NCBI RefSeq assembly: GCF_032341175.1
Contig: NZ_CP135435.1
Span: forward strand, 2,108,001 to 2,172,000
Reading direction: 5' to 3'
Length of the DNA stretch: 64,000 nt
Source of the DNA: Bacillus sp. DTU_2020_1000418_1_SI_GHA_SEK_038
Lineage (GTDB): Bacteria > Bacillota > Bacilli > Bacillales > Cytobacillaceae
Shown here one piece after another: positions 1-9,645 of the stretch (its first letter is position 1; every line of letters begins with the position of its first letter). The notes beneath the pieces are model-generated. The model worked only from the letters and a program-made list of their open reading frames with translations. It was not told the DNA's origin and searched no databases. A program made the translations under genes and the position numbers.

Positions 1-107
1 GTCACCCCTTTTAATAGAATTAGCCACTCTTTTCCGTTGATAAATTTTCATTCGACTTCACAAACTAATTTTGTATTACCACATCTTCAATAAGGAGGTT
101 ATTTCTT

Positions 108-344
108 ATGGAATACTCAAATAAACCAAAACCAGATGACCGCAGTGATAACGTTGAAAAGCTTCAGACGATGGTACAGAACACGATTGAAAATATGAAC
201 GATGCAGAAGAGACGATGCAGTTCTCTAACGAAGAGGATCGTGCAAGGATTGCGGCGAAAAACGAACGTCGTAAGGAAAGCATAGAAGCCATGCGTGAGG
301 AAATTCAAGATGAAAGCCAAGCACGACAAAATGGTTATAAATAA
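108..344 (+). CDS. tlp: Small acid-soluble spore protein Tlp
   Basis: This 78-residue protein is hydrophilic and highly charged, with no membrane segment. It has the composition and [17 protein letters not shown] N-terminus of the thioredoxin-like spore protein Tlp of Bacillus, which accumulates in the forespore core. A strong TAAGGAGGT ribosome binding site lies 8-9 bases before the ATG. A factor-independent terminator follows at once, so it is probably a single-gene transcript. Its place upstream of yneP, yneQ and yneR matches B. subtilis gene order, which supports both the name and a spore-forming host. The forespore sigma-G promoter expected for this family was not demonstrated here. Confidence 0.93.
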   Translation: MEYSNKPKPDDRSDNVEKLQTMVQNTIENMNDAEETMQFSNEEDRARIAAKNERRKESIEAMREEIQDESQARQNGYK

Positions 345-357
345 ATAAGCTAAGTTA

Positions 358-392
358 GAAGACCTGATTTCAATAATAAGGTCTTCTTTTTT
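358..392 (+). terminator. Rho-independent terminator of tlp
   Basis: An 8-bp perfect stem (GAAGACCT and AGGTCTTC) is followed by a run of T residues, 14 bases after the tlp stop codon. Confidence 0.9.
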
Positions 393-442
393 ATTCAAAT
401 TTTTTTCCTTATTATTAAGTATGATATGATAGTTATTGGACT

Positions 443-2794
443 ATGAAAAAAGAAGTGATGCAGATGGAAAAACAAAGACAGAACACGTATTTGAACAGTC
501 AAATAAGGAATTGGGAATTGGAATTTCAGCAAAATGGATTTCTTGAAAATGAAGCTTCATTATTAGCGTATATCAAAACGATCGATCAGAGTGAAAATAG
601 GGAACTCGTATCAGAATTACTCACGCTCGCCGGTCTTTCTAGACTCGCGAAAACAAAGGAAGATACTCTAGGACTTGTATGGATACAAAAAGCTTACAGC
701 TTAAATCCAAATAATACTAGAGCTGCTGAAATGATCGAGCAAATGAATTGGAAAAACAGAGAATTATTATTAGATATATTATCGTTTCCGCCGCTTCGCG
801 AAACAGATAATAAACAAGCGAAATTGCAAGCTATCGAGGAGATTCAAGTAAAATGCAGAATGTTCTTAGATATAGCTGAAGAGGAGAAGGAACAACTTGC
901 TAAAACTCAAGAAAAACTGACGGATAGCCATTTGATCGAACTGTATTCAAGCATGATGGTACTGTTGGAAAAGGCTGAGGAAGAGATATTAAAGCTTCTT
1001 AAAGCAAGTGAAGATTATATTCAATCAGTTGTCGGGGTCTTTTATCATTCCACATATTATGCTGAAGTGAAAGATACTTTAGACAGGATTGAAGAGATAA
1101 AGAAGAGCTGGCAATTGTATTTTACAGAGGAATCAATGGAAGCTGAAAATGCAGTAAACCCATTAGAAGAATTGGAGAATTTAATCGGACTTGAAAATGT
1201 AAAAGGCCGAGTAAGAGATTTTTACCGATATTTAAAGTATCAGAAGGAAAGAAAGGCGCATGGCTTTCAATTAAAGGATGAATTAAGCCTACATATGATT
1301 CTAACAGGAAACCCTGGTACAGGGAAATCAACTTTAGCCAGGTTATTGGCTAAAATATATTATCAGCTTGGTGCATTATCTAAGGAAGCTGTCGTAGAAG
1401 TAGATCGTTCACAGCTTGTCGGTGCTTTTGTTGGCCAAACAGAGGAAAATGTACGGGCTGCAGTCAAAAAAGCACTTGGAGGGATTTTATTTATCGATGA
1501 GGCCTATAGTTTAAAAAGGGATGGCCAATCTAGCAGTGATTACGGACAAACAGTCATAGATACTCTCGTGTCATTAATGACAGGCCAAGAATATGGCGGG
1601 AAATTTGCTGTTATTATGGCTGGATATCCGGATGAAATGCGCCAGTTCCTTGATGCGAATCCAGGGCTAAGAAGTCGTTTTCCTCAATCAAACCTCATTC
1701 ATCTGCCGGACTATTCAAATGATGAGCTCATTATGATTGCCAATAAACTTGCTTTAGAAAATGACTATGTTCTGACAGTTGAAGCAAAACAGGAGCTTGA
1801 AAAAAGGATTGAATTGGAAAAGGTCGATGATACGTTTGGAAATGCCCGGGCTGTAAAAAACATTGTCTTGGACGCTATTTTTAAAAAAGGTGCTCATATA
1901 GAAGATGGTGAAAGTTCCATATTAGACTTCTCACTTCTTGATAAAACAGATTTTGAAATGACTACACCTGATACACAAATAAATCCAAAAGAACAATTAA
2001 TGAATTTGATCGGTCTTGAAGCCGTCAAAAATGAAGTGAATATGTTAACATCATTTGTAAGGATGCAGCAAATTAGAAGAGAAAAGGGACTTCCAGTCGT
2101 ACCGATCCAGCTCCATTCCGTTTTTATCGGAAACCCTGGAACAGGCAAAACTACCGTTGCCAAAATTTATGCTGAACTTTTAAAGGAATGCGGGTTTTTA
2201 AAAAGAGGGCATTTAATTGTTGCAAGCCGTGCGGACTTTGTCGCTGGGTATGTCGGACAAACTGCTATAAAAACGAAAAAGAAATTGAAAGAAGCACTTG
2301 GCGGTGTGTTATTTATCGATGAAGCTTATTCCTTACTATCGGCAGCACAAGGGGATTTTGGCAAGGAAGTCATCAATACTCTAGTTGATGAAATGACAAA
2401 GCATAATGAGAACTTAGTCGTTATATTAGCAGGGTATCCGAATGAAATGGAAGCCTTACTGCAAAGTAATCCGGGATTAAAATCAAGATTTAAAAAGTTT
2501 TTCCATTTTAATGATTACTCTGCAGAAGAGCTGCTCCAAATTATCATCAATTATGCTTCACAATTTCAATACCAAATAACTGATATTGCGATAGATTACC
2601 TTAAAGTGGAATTAACAACAATTGCAATAAGTGGTAATGGACGATTTGCGACAAATCTAGTGGATGAAACGATTCAATCACAAGCGATGAGAATTCTTAC
2701 TGGGGACGATAGGGATACGCTGCTAAAATATGTATCCTATCTTGAAAAAGAAGATTTTGAAACAGCTCTCAAGCGAATGGGAAAAGGGGAATAA
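443..2794 (+). CDS. Double AAA ATPase of CbxX/CfqX-SpoVK type
   Basis: This 783-residue cytoplasmic ATPase has about 240 residues of charged, helical N-terminus and then two CbxX/CfqX-type AAA modules. The first Walker A (GNPGTGKS) is near residues 289-296 and the second (GNPGTGKT) near 563-570. Each is followed by a GG(I/V)LFIDEAYSL Walker B. B. subtilis SpoVK is a single-module protein of roughly 320 residues, so this is a duplicated and extended relative. By family it should be a hexameric remodelling ATPase, with sporulation the likeliest process; the substrate is unknown. The ATG at 443 has a weak ribosome binding site and ATG codons at 458 or 464 are possible alternatives. The stop lies 2 bases before the next gene. 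Confidence 0.85.
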   Translation: MKKEVMQMEKQRQNTYLNSQIRNWELEFQQNGFLENEASLLAYIKTIDQSENRELVSELLTLAGLSRLAKTKEDTLGLVWIQKAYSLNPNNTRAAEMIEQMNWKNRELLLDILSFPPLRETDNKQAKLQAIEEIQVKCRMFLDIAEEEKEQLAKTQEKLTDSHLIELYSSMMVLLEKAEEEILKLLKASEDYIQSVVGVFYHSTYYAEVKDTLDRIEEIKKSWQLYFTEESMEAENAVNPLEELENLIGLENVKGRVRDFYRYLKYQKERKAHGFQLKDELSLHMILTGNPGTGKSTLARLLAKIYYQLGALSKEAVVEVDRSQLVGAFVGQTEENVRAAVKKALGGILFIDEAYSLKRDGQSSSDYGQTVIDTLVSLMTGQEYGGKFAVIMAGYPDEMRQFLDANPGLRSRFPQSNLIHLPDYSNDELIMIANKLALENDYVLTVEAKQELEKRIELEKVDDTFGNARAVKNIVLDAIFKKGAHIEDGESSILDFSLLDKTDFEMTTPDTQINPKEQLMNLIGLEAVKNEVNMLTSFVRMQQIRREKGLPVVPIQLHSVFIGNPGTGKTTVAKIYAELLKECGFLKRGHLIVASRADFVAGYVGQTAIKTKKKLKEALGGVLFIDEAYSLLSAAQGDFGKEVINTLVDEMTKHNENLVVILAGYPNEMEALLQSNPGLKSRFKKFFHFNDYSAEELLQIIINYASQFQYQITDIAIDYLKVELTTIAISGNGRFATNLVDETIQSQAMRILTGDDRDTLLKYVSYLEKEDFETALKRMGKGE

Positions 2795-2796
2795 AG

Positions 2797-3228
2797 ATGT
2801 TAGTTTCAACAAAGGAAATTGAAGTTAGATACGCGGAGACAGACCAAATGGGTGTTGTTTACCATGCTAACTATTTAATTTGGATGGAATTAGGACGAAC
2901 TCAGCTCATTAAGGATTTAGGCTTTAATTATGCAGAGATGGAGAAGGATGGGATTATTTCGCCTGTCTTAGATATTCAAGCATCCTACAAAAAGCCTCTT
3001 CATTATGGTGAAAACGCAATAATCAAAACATGGATTGAGGAATACGATGGCTTGCGTGTCAGCTACGGCTACGAAATATATACAGAAGAAGGAGAAATTG
3101 CAGTTACAGGCATGTCCAAGCATGTCTGTGTCAAAAAGGAATCATTCCGTCCAATATCTGTTAAGAAACATTACCCAATATGGCATGAAGCCTACGAAAA
3201 AGCAAAAAAGCATTCTGTAAATGTGTGA
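2797..3228 (+). CDS. yneP: Hotdog-fold acyl-CoA thioesterase, YbgC/YneP family
   Basis: The 143-residue sequence has the hotdog signature RYAETDQMGVVYHANY near residues 9-24, with the conserved aspartate and histidine of the 4-hydroxybenzoyl-CoA/YbgC thioesterases. It is cytoplasmic and should hydrolyse short or medium acyl-CoA esters; the substrate is not evident from sequence. It starts 2 bases after the AAA ATPase stop and is probably co-transcribed with it. The order tlp - ATPase - yneP - yneQ matches Bacillus synteny. Confidence 0.9.
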   Translation: MLVSTKEIEVRYAETDQMGVVYHANYLIWMELGRTQLIKDLGFNYAEMEKDGIISPVLDIQASYKKPLHYGENAIIKTWIEEYDGLRVSYGYEIYTEEGEIAVTGMSKHVCVKKESFRPISVKKHYPIWHEAYEKAKKHSVNV

Positions 3229-3268
3229 AATTTTAGTATAATTATCAATATTAAGGAGAGAGGCATCT

Positions 3269-3574
3269 TTGGCATTTGGCATAAAAAAAGAAGAGCTAAA
3301 AGAATGGAAGCGGAAAATCAATCGAGGAGACATCGCTTTTTTAACCCACTATTGGCTCGATGATCGCTTTCCAGACTGTACAACTGTCACCAAGGTTGGA
3401 TGTAATGATTTGGATAAGCTGGCTGAATGGGGAAAGAAGTATGGATTGAGAGCCCAATGGATACATCAAAGGAAGGATGGCTATTCTCATTATGATCTTT
3501 TAGGCGAGAAGCAGGCTGAAATTCTTGAAAAAGAAGGCTTATTAGAGCAAATTCGGAAACTAAAGGTGAGATAA
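3269..3574 (+). CDS. yneQ: Conserved hypothetical protein YneQ
   Basis: A 101-residue basic cytoplasmic protein of unknown function, identified as YneQ from its length, its position after yneP and its general sequence character. The start is TTG, placed about 8 bases after an AAGGAGAG ribosome binding site. No membrane segment or catalytic motif is visible. A bidirectional terminator separates it from the convergent yneR. Confidence 0.8.
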   Translation: MAFGIKKEELKEWKRKINRGDIAFLTHYWLDDRFPDCTTVTKVGCNDLDKLAEWGKKYGLRAQWIHQRKDGYSHYDLLGEKQAEILEKEGLLEQIRKLKVR

Positions 3575-3620
3575 CCCATTATTTTCTTCATTGAAATAAA
3601 ACAACAAAAAGCCTATTAAG

Positions 3621-3670
3621 AAAAAACCTTTTCATTCTCCCATGAAATTAGGTGAATGAAAAGGTTTTTT
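3621..3670. terminator. Bidirectional terminator between yneQ and yneR
   Basis: A 17-bp inverted repeat (3621-3637 with 3654-3670) has an A-run on its left and a T-run on its right. It can therefore terminate both the rightward yneQ transcript and the leftward yneR transcript. Confidence 0.88.
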
Positions 3671-3956
3671 ATAGATACTTATAATCTGGCTCTTTTGCTT
3701 TAGCATTAAATTCAACATACAAATCATGATTATCAAAATACCAAATATCTTTTTCTTCAATAAAATAAGTGATTCCATTCTTAGCAGTTTCAGCACCTGC
3801 ATTCACAGGTTCCTCCTTTGAAATACCTAATGAGAACCCTTGCTGAACAGTACTGCATCCACCATATCGTGCAAAGAAACGAACATAATCTCCTTTGCTT
3901 AAAAACATTTCATCTTCATACCAAGCAGCAGCTTCATCGCTAATATGTATTTTCAT
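3669..3956 (-). CDS. yneR: HesB/IscA-like protein YneR
   Basis: A short HesB-fold protein with one conserved cysteine in a GGCS motif (…RYGGCSTVQQG…), as in the YneR branch of the IscA/HesB superfamily. Because the additional cysteines of true IscA scaffolds are absent, a classical Fe-S carrier role is uncertain. An upstream in-frame ATG overlaps the AAGGAGG ribosome binding site, so I place the start at the second of two adjacent ATGs, 8 bases after it; 3959 is equally possible. A second HesB-family gene, the selenoprotein at 8419, occurs nearby. Confidence 0.85.
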   Translation of the reverse strand: MKIHISDEAAAWYEDEMFLSKGDYVRFFARYGGCSTVQQGFSLGISKEEPVNAGAETAKNGITYFIEEKDIWYFDNHDLYVEFNAKAKEPDYKYL

Positions 3957-3992
3957 CATGACATCCTCCTTCATACTATCATTGGCCGTTCA

Positions 3993-4811
3993 TCACCCTA
4001 TATACGTAATAATCCCGCTTAAAATCATTAAAATATTGAATACCATATGCCAGATGATGGCTGGCAGGATGCTTCCTGAACGAATGGTTATTCCAGCATA
4101 GAAGATACCGCCCAATGCATAGAGCAAACATAGCCACCATGAATAGCCAAAGGCAAGATGTGATAAGCCAAAGCCTAATCCCGAAAAGATAACCGCAGCT
4201 TTTTCACCGGCTAAATCTACTAGTCTTGTTAAGACGATTCCCCTCCAAAGGATTTCTTCCAGTGTACCATTTAAAACCGAAAAAAGGATAATAAACAGGA
4301 AGAAGTTTGGGTCACCAAAATTAATTTTAGCAAAAGATATGAAGGGAATAAATGAGGCAAGATTGATACCTATCGCAATTATTAAAAAAGTTCTTACAGT
4401 TACAGTGTGAAATCCGCTCCATATAAAAGGAAATGTAATGCTTGCCATCCAATTCGGCCTTAAGCCATAAAGGAAACAATTCTTTTTAAACTTCCTAATA
4501 ACATAGACCATAAAAAGGAGCGGGAATAATAGGAGGGTACGATTTATGATAATAATTGAACTTCTGCCCAACGTAAATTCTTCAATCAGTCGATCGCCAT
4601 ATAATAAAAATATGTATCCAAAAGTATATGCGGCCATAACCCAGAGAAAAACGCGATTATGAATTCCGGCAATCGTCATATAAATAATCATCGCTAACAA
4701 AAGAGCAAAGGATAAGATAAATAGTTTATGCTGGGTAAGGTAGATGATGACGACAAACAAAAATAGCTGTACGTAATTAATGGTTAGTGAATGTTTATCC
4801 TTTAATACCAA
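3993..4811 (-). CDS. CPBP-family intramembrane glutamic endopeptidase
   Basis: This roughly 272-residue multi-pass membrane protein (about 7-8 hydrophobic segments) carries the CPBP/CAAX-protease motifs: EExxxR (EEILWR), a second-helix His (SHLAFGY) and HxxxN (HMVFN) near the C-terminus. These family members are membrane proteases or prenyl-processing enzymes with varied roles in Firmicutes. I chose the TTG at 4811 because an optimal GGAGAGGGGG site lies 6 bases upstream; a longer frame beginning at 4829 would start inside that site. It appears to be transcribed alone. Confidence 0.85.
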   Translation of the reverse strand: MVLKDKHSLTINYVQLFLFVVIIYLTQHKLFILSFALLLAMIIYMTIAGIHNRVFLWVMAAYTFGYIFLLYGDRLIEEFTLGRSSIIIINRTLLLFPLLFMVYVIRKFKKNCFLYGLRPNWMASITFPFIWSGFHTVTVRTFLIIAIGINLASFIPFISFAKINFGDPNFFLFIILFSVLNGTLEEILWRGIVLTRLVDLAGEKAAVIFSGLGFGLSHLAFGYSWWLCLLYALGGIFYAGITIRSGSILPAIIWHMVFNILMILSGIITYIG

Positions 4812-4887
4812 TGTAGTCCCCCTCTCCAAAAGCCTTCACTATATTTTAGCATTTTCTTTGTTAAAGAAATAGATTGATACAAAAGAA

Positions 4888-4911
4888 TGAGCCATGGAAA
4901 CACCAGGCTCA
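4888..4911 (-). terminator. Terminator downstream of the chemoreceptor gene
   Basis: A TGAGCC…GGCTCA hairpin with a further TGG/CCA inner stem is followed on the minus strand by ATTCTTTTG. The T-run is imperfect. Confidence 0.6.
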
Positions 4912-4940
4912 ATTCAAATTTTATTCTCCAATGTTTTCTG

Positions 4941-7031
4941 CTATTCTACTTTAAAATGCTCAATAGACTTTCTTAATTCATCTGTCAGCTCACGTAAATT
5001 TTCAGAGATTTTCTTAACTTCATGAACAGATTGTTTCTGTTCTTCTGTAATACTTGTGACCTCCTCAACTCCTGCTGATGTTTGCTGAGAGATGGATACA
5101 ACGCTATCTACTGAAGAAGATATCGAATGGCTGCTTTCTGTAAGTGTTTCGCTGGAACTGGCGATTTCATCAATATCATGAGCTAGACTTTCGATAAAGC
5201 CAAACATTTTAGAATAGCTTTTCGCCGTATCATCTGTCATTACTGCGCCTTCAACAGCTGACTCTCTGCCAAGATCGATATTTTCTAAAGCCTTTGATGA
5301 ATCCATCTGTATTTCTGAAATAAGACTTGATATTTCTCCTACAGATTGGCGGCTTTGTTCTGCCAGTTTTTTTACTTCTTGTGCGACTACCGCAAAACCT
5401 CTTCCTTGTTCTCCAGCACGAGCCGCTTCGATTGAAGCATTCAAGGAGAGGAGGTTTGTTTGTTCAGATAAATCATGGATGAGTGACGTAATATCATTAA
5501 TCGTTTGCAGTTTACTATCAAGCTTTTTCATTATTGTCGCAGATTCAATAGACTGGCTGACAATCATATTCATTTTATTGTTCATATTTTCCATTGCTGC
5601 TTGTCCAACTGATGTAATCGACTTCGTCTCTCTTGCGTGATCTACAATTTTACTGATTCGCTCAGACATCGAACGGACAGCAAGATCATTGTTTTCTACA
5701 TGTGTAGAAATATTCACCATATCTGCTGCAAGCCGCTCAGATCCAGTCGCTACTTCATCCATTGCAGAACTAACTGTATTGGTCACATGTGTTGAAACAT
5801 TCGCCTGGTCGTTTAGAATCTTAGAATCATTTTCTACTTCCAGTATGAGCTGATTCATTTTATTGGCCATTGTCCTTAAGCTATCAATCATATGATTGAC
5901 AGAGTGAAATAGAAGCCCAATCTCATCCTTTGTATTAATATCCATTTTCTTGGATAAATCACCATTTGCAACAGACTTTAAAAAGTCGGAAAGCTTAATT
6001 ATTGGTCCGATAAAATACTTAGCGAAAAAGAGACTGATCAAAATAGAAATAACGAGAAGGATCAGCACGATAATAATTTGAATAGATAACAGCTTTGAAA
6101 AGATGCCTTGTAGTTCCTTATCAGCAGCTGCGATTCGATTACTCATGTTTTGCGAAATCTGTTCGGAAAAAGATTTTATTTCTTCTTGGGACAAAACTGA
6201 AAATATTTGCCAGCCAGTTTCATCATCTTTTTCACTAACATACGTTACTTGATCAATATCTAAATAAACGTTGCCATCACTTTTTTCTTTATATATCGGC
6301 AGAGAAGAGATATTTTGATTTTTTGCAACAAGATCATGATCTTTATAGGCTAAGAGTGCTCCTTCTTTATCGGTTAAAATCACATATCCTGTTTCTCCAA
6401 CCTTTGTATCAGCTATGGATGCAGTTAATTTTTCCAGAGATATATCTGCGCCAAGGACACCATACAATTGGTTATTTATGTAAAGAGGCAAGCTGACTGT
6501 TACCATATAAATATCTGTGCCTGCATCAAGATAAGCATCGGTAATAAGGTACTCCTGTTCTCCGCTTTCCTTGATAGGTGCATACCATGGCCTAACTGTC
6601 GGATCATAATCATCAGGGAGGTTATAATCGTTAGGATAAATGATAAATTCCTTATCTTCAGTTCCTAAGTACATATTAGAAATAAGTTTATTCTCCTTTG
6701 CTATTTTTTCAAATAACAGGACCAGTTCTTCAGGATTATCTGAATAAACTTCATTAAAGCTTGCTACTGTCGCTAAATCACTTTTTGCACTTGAAATGAT
6801 TCCATTAATAGATGCTTTAACATTTTTCGTTTCATGATAGGTCAAAGTACCTGCGTAATGCTCAGCAAAACCACTTACATCCCTTTGAGCGTCATTTGAA
6901 AGCCCATTTGTTAATTCTCGCCCATTTTCAGAGAAAAGATTAACAGAAATAAAGGTAAAACCAGAACAAGCGGCAATGATAAGAATCATAGTAGATAATA
7001 CACCGATAATGAGCTTTGTCTTTAGTGACAT
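4941..7031 (-). CDS. Methyl-accepting chemotaxis protein with dCache-type sensor
   Basis: A 696-residue chemoreceptor. It has an N-terminal membrane helix (about 7-29), an extracellular double-Cache sensor (about 30-300, with RPWYAPI and [10 protein letters not shown] motifs), a second membrane helix (about 312-335), a HAMP domain and a long cytoplasmic signalling region. The hairpin tip is recognisable ([20 protein letters not shown] followed by GRGFAVVA). dCache receptors often bind amino acids or other small carboxylates; the ligand cannot be read from the sequence. The gene stands alone with a terminator downstream. Confidence 0.95.
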   Translation of the reverse strand: MSLKTKLIIGVLSTMILIIAACSGFTFISVNLFSENGRELTNGLSNDAQRDVSGFAEHYAGTLTYHETKNVKASINGIISSAKSDLATVASFNEVYSDNPEELVLLFEKIAKENKLISNMYLGTEDKEFIIYPNDYNLPDDYDPTVRPWYAPIKESGEQEYLITDAYLDAGTDIYMVTVSLPLYINNQLYGVLGADISLEKLTASIADTKVGETGYVILTDKEGALLAYKDHDLVAKNQNISSLPIYKEKSDGNVYLDIDQVTYVSEKDDETGWQIFSVLSQEEIKSFSEQISQNMSNRIAAADKELQGIFSKLLSIQIIIVLILLVISILISLFFAKYFIGPIIKLSDFLKSVANGDLSKKMDINTKDEIGLLFHSVNHMIDSLRTMANKMNQLILEVENDSKILNDQANVSTHVTNTVSSAMDEVATGSERLAADMVNISTHVENNDLAVRSMSERISKIVDHARETKSITSVGQAAMENMNNKMNMIVSQSIESATIMKKLDSKLQTINDITSLIHDLSEQTNLLSLNASIEAARAGEQGRGFAVVAQEVKKLAEQSRQSVGEISSLISEIQMDSSKALENIDLGRESAVEGAVMTDDTAKSYSKMFGFIESLAHDIDEIASSSETLTESSHSISSSVDSVVSISQQTSAGVEEVTSITEEQKQSVHEVKKISENLRELTDELRKSIEHFKVE

Positions 7032-7131
7032 GAAATCCCCCCTAAACTCCTTACTAACTGTATTATATCGGATAGGGAGGAAGACCTAATGTATAAATTT
7101 GAAAGTTGTATTACATTTTTCCAACAGTTCT

Positions 7132-8286
7132 CTAAAGACCACCAATCATGTGTTGCTGGATTTCTAAATATTTTTCAGCTGCATTTTTCAGCCCGTAGTT
7201 TCCCGCCTCTTCAAGGGGAACGATACGATAGTTTCTTAGTTTTTGTTTTGAGACATAGGTTGGGAAAAAAGCAGGCTGATCGAGTTTAATAGAAACGCCG
7301 CTTTCATTAATACTTTTTGTAACATTTATCGTGGCTATTCCGCCAATATCTTTGTAATCCCAGTTTTGTCCAGATAGAAAATTACCTAGCGAATAAACAA
7401 TGAGAGCGTCTCGTCCGTCAGCGGCTTTTATCCATTCAATCGGCTGTAAAACATGCGGATGATGACCAAAAAGAATATCAATTCCTTCTTTAATTAAATA
7501 CTGTCCTAATTCTTTTTGTTCTGCTGTTGGAAAACGCTGGTATTCATTTCCCCAATGAAGACTCATCACTACTACATCAGCTTCATTTTTTGCCCGGTGA
7601 ATTTCTTCTTTCATTTTTTCCCGATCAATTAAATTTACAAGGTAATCCTTACCTTTTGGGATAGGGATTCCATTCGTCCCGTATGTGTAGGAAAGGAAAG
7701 CAACTTTAATGCCCTTTTTAGTAAGAATAACAAGTGTTTGCTGTTCCTCTGGGCTTCGATATGTACCTACATGTGGAAGTCCGATTTTATCCATATAGTT
7801 CATGGAAGCAACAAGCCCTTTTTCACCTTTATCAAGAGAGTGATTGTTAGCAGTAGAAACGATATCGACACCTGCCTGAATTAGTGCATCACCTACTTCT
7901 TGAGGACTATTAAATAGGGGATAGCTAGAAATACCGAATTCCTCTCCTCCTAATATGGTTTCCTGGTTGGCGAGAAGGATATCTGGTTTTTGAAGAATAG
8001 GGTTAATATGCTGAAACATTGGGTTGAAATCGTAACCTGATGCGGTCTTAGCATCTTGATATACCCAATCATGAATAAGAATATCCCCGATCGCCCCGAG
8101 AGTGATTGTTTCAACATAATATTTCGGGGTGACAGATACTTGTTTGGCTGGATGGATTTGTACGGGAAGACTGACTGTCGTTGTTTCTTGCTTTTCACTG
8201 TACATTTTAATTATGAGACTTGTTGATAAAATAATTAAGGCCAAACAAAAAAAAATAGAGAGAGTAATCGATAATTTCTTTTTCAT
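7132..8286 (-). CDS. CapA/PgsA-like metallophosphatase-fold protein, membrane anchored
   Basis: The 384-residue protein has one N-terminal membrane anchor (residues about 5-26) and an extracellular CapA-type domain. Conserved motifs are GDILIH, ANQE, STANNHSLDKG, SLHWGNEY, FGHHPHVLQP and YSLGNF. CapA/PgsA proteins support poly-gamma-glutamate capsule synthesis, but isolated paralogues like this one, with no pgsB/pgsC neighbours, have unknown roles. The start is the ATG at 8286 (MKKKLS…), preceded by AAGGAGATTAAA; a longer frame to 8328 lacks a ribosome binding site. Confidence 0.85.
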   Translation of the reverse strand: MKKKLSITLSIFFCLALIILSTSLIIKMYSEKQETTTVSLPVQIHPAKQVSVTPKYYVETITLGAIGDILIHDWVYQDAKTASGYDFNPMFQHINPILQKPDILLANQETILGGEEFGISSYPLFNSPQEVGDALIQAGVDIVSTANNHSLDKGEKGLVASMNYMDKIGLPHVGTYRSPEEQQTLVILTKKGIKVAFLSYTYGTNGIPIPKGKDYLVNLIDREKMKEEIHRAKNEADVVVMSLHWGNEYQRFPTAEQKELGQYLIKEGIDILFGHHPHVLQPIEWIKAADGRDALIVYSLGNFLSGQNWDYKDIGGIATINVTKSINESGVSIKLDQPAFFPTYVSKQKLRNYRIVPLEEAGNYGLKNAAEKYLEIQQHMIGGL

Positions 8287-8418
8287 TTTAATCTCCTTAC
8301 TGCCATATTTAAATCTACTATAATACAAAAATAGGAATATTTCGACAAGGTTTTAACCCGACTTTGAATCCTCGTAAGAAAGAATCAGATTAGGATATAA
8401 TAAGGTTGAGGTGATAAT

Positions 8419-8709
8419 ATGATAAAATTGACAGCAAGTGCAGTAAATATTATGGAGAGTGCTATTAAGAAAGAACAGAAGGATGAAACGGAGAAGTTGT
8501 ATATCCGTTTATCAATGGGAATCGGCTGAGGCGGCCCACAATTAAAGCTGTCTCTGGAGGAGCAGCCATTAAGTGAGGATAAAGAGTTTGCAGTAGAAGG
8601 AATTAATTTGTTAATTCATCCAAAGGATTTAGTCTATTTCGAACGTACAAAGTTGGATTATGTGAAGGATGTCTTTGGGACAGGCAGATTTCAATTATTA
8701 AAAGTGTGA
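8419..8709 (+). CDS. HesB-like selenoprotein (in-frame TGA read as Sec37)
   Basis: Reading through the TGA at 8527-8529 gives one continuous 96-residue HesB-family protein that ends with a TGA at 8707. The Sec codon falls in MGIG-U-GGPQ, exactly where HesB/IscA relatives carry their conserved cysteine (compare RYGGCS in yneR). HesB-like selenoproteins are a known family. An AGGTG site lies close upstream of the ATG, and a terminator directly follows the second TGA. A SECIS-like hairpin follows the UGA at suitable distance. Both flanks of the TGA keep HesB-like coding character, which argues against a decayed gene. Sec insertion needs selABCD elsewhere in the genome, which this window cannot show. 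Confidence 0.85.
8530..8567 (+). promoter_or_regulatory. Bacterial SECIS element for the HesB selenoprotein
   Basis: Just 3' of the UGA, GCUG (8547-8550) pairs with CAGC (8563-8566). U8551 bulges, CUC (8552-8554) pairs with GAG (8560-8562), and U8555-G8559 can close a GGA apical loop. A bulged U beneath a short stem and guanines at the start of the apical loop, with the loop about 26 bases past the UGA, are the features SelB recognises in bacterial SECIS elements. The fold was made by hand. Confidence 0.75.
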
Positions 8710-8740
8710 AAAAGCGGCAGCCATTAGGCTCCGCTTTTTT
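8709..8740. terminator. Terminator between the HesB selenoprotein and the histidine kinase
   Basis: AAAAAGCGG (8709-8717) pairs with CCGCTTTTTT (8731-8740), with an inner AGCC/GGCT pairing. It terminates the selenoprotein gene and overlaps the last codons of the convergent kinase gene. Confidence 0.85.
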
Positions 8741-9494
8741 GAATATAGAGGGGTAATGTTAATGTCATAATGGTTCCTTTTCCAGCTGAACTGTTAATAT
8801 GAAAGCTTCCGTTATGAGCTTCAATAATTTTCTTGCATATTGGGAGCCCGATGCCTGTGCCTGTTTCCTTTGTCGTATAAAATGGTGTAAATATATGTTC
8901 GATTGTTTCAGCTGTCATTCCACAGCCATTGTCTTCAATGATGATATAAGCATGGGATGCCTCTTTTTTTAAGGCGAGAGTGATTTGTTTACGATCTTTT
9001 GCGCCATTATACAATGATTCGATTGCGTTTTTTAATATATTTATTAACACTTGTTTCAATTGCTTTTCATTACCAAGAATACTGGGGTTTTCTTGAGATG
9101 GTTGAACATCAATTTTGATTTTGTTTATCAACCCTTCACCTTCGAAAAGAGAGGCGATATTGCTTATAAGTTGATTTAAAGAAACCTCCCGCTTTTGGGA
9201 AGTTTGAGATTTCTCAAAATTGAGAAGGTCGATGATAAGATCATTAGCCCGATTGATCTCATTTAAGGCAATATCGGCATAATGCTCTTTGCCCCTTTCG
9301 ATTAAATAAGGTTTAATAAGCTGAATATATCCCTTTATCGTTGTTAAAGGATTTCTAATTTCATGAGCGAATGCTGCCGCTAGCTTGCTTACATTGGATA
9401 GATTATCGGATTCCATTGAAAAATCATGACTTTCTATATTTGAAAGCACACTGTTTTCTTGTAAATTATTAAAATTGGATTGGACAGAAACCAA
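8724..9494 (-). CDS. Soluble sensor histidine kinase (HisKA-HATPase)
   Basis: A 256-residue kinase with a short N-terminus and no membrane segment. It has a HisKA dimerisation/phosphoacceptor domain (AFAHEIRNPLTTIKGY, H-box near residues 40-55) and an HATPase domain with N box, EDNGCGM and GTGIGLPIC motifs. The core resembles the Bacillus sporulation kinases, but without PAS or membrane sensors, so the input is unknown and no response regulator is adjacent. The start is TTG, about 8 bases after a GAGGTG site. Confidence 0.9.
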   Translation of the reverse strand: MVSVQSNFNNLQENSVLSNIESHDFSMESDNLSNVSKLAAAFAHEIRNPLTTIKGYIQLIKPYLIERGKEHYADIALNEINRANDLIIDLLNFEKSQTSQKREVSLNQLISNIASLFEGEGLINKIKIDVQPSQENPSILGNEKQLKQVLINILKNAIESLYNGAKDRKQITLALKKEASHAYIIIEDNGCGMTAETIEHIFTPFYTTKETGTGIGLPICKKIIEAHNGSFHINSSAGKGTIMTLTLPLYIQKSGA

Positions 9495-9603
9495 GATTTA
9501 TCACCTCTAAATTTGTTTTCCATCTAATCTATGACGGAAAAAAGCGGGATATGTATTATTTTGAATTATATCTTGAAATTTTGTAAATGGAGCCCGATTC
9601 ATG

Positions 9604-9636
9604 AAAAAAAACAGCAGAAGTAGATTTCTGCTGTTT
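9604..9636 (-). terminator. Terminator of plsY
   Basis: AAACAGCAGAA (9609-9619) pairs with TTCTGCTGTTT (9626-9636). On the minus strand the stem is followed by a run of T residues. Confidence 0.88.
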
Positions 9637-9645
9637 CATTATCTG

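Noticed and set aside
8419-8529. HesB gene as a 36-residue truncated pseudogene ended by TGA
   Set aside because: The downstream frame continues as good HesB sequence to a second stop, the TGA replaces the conserved cysteine, and a SECIS-like hairpin follows.
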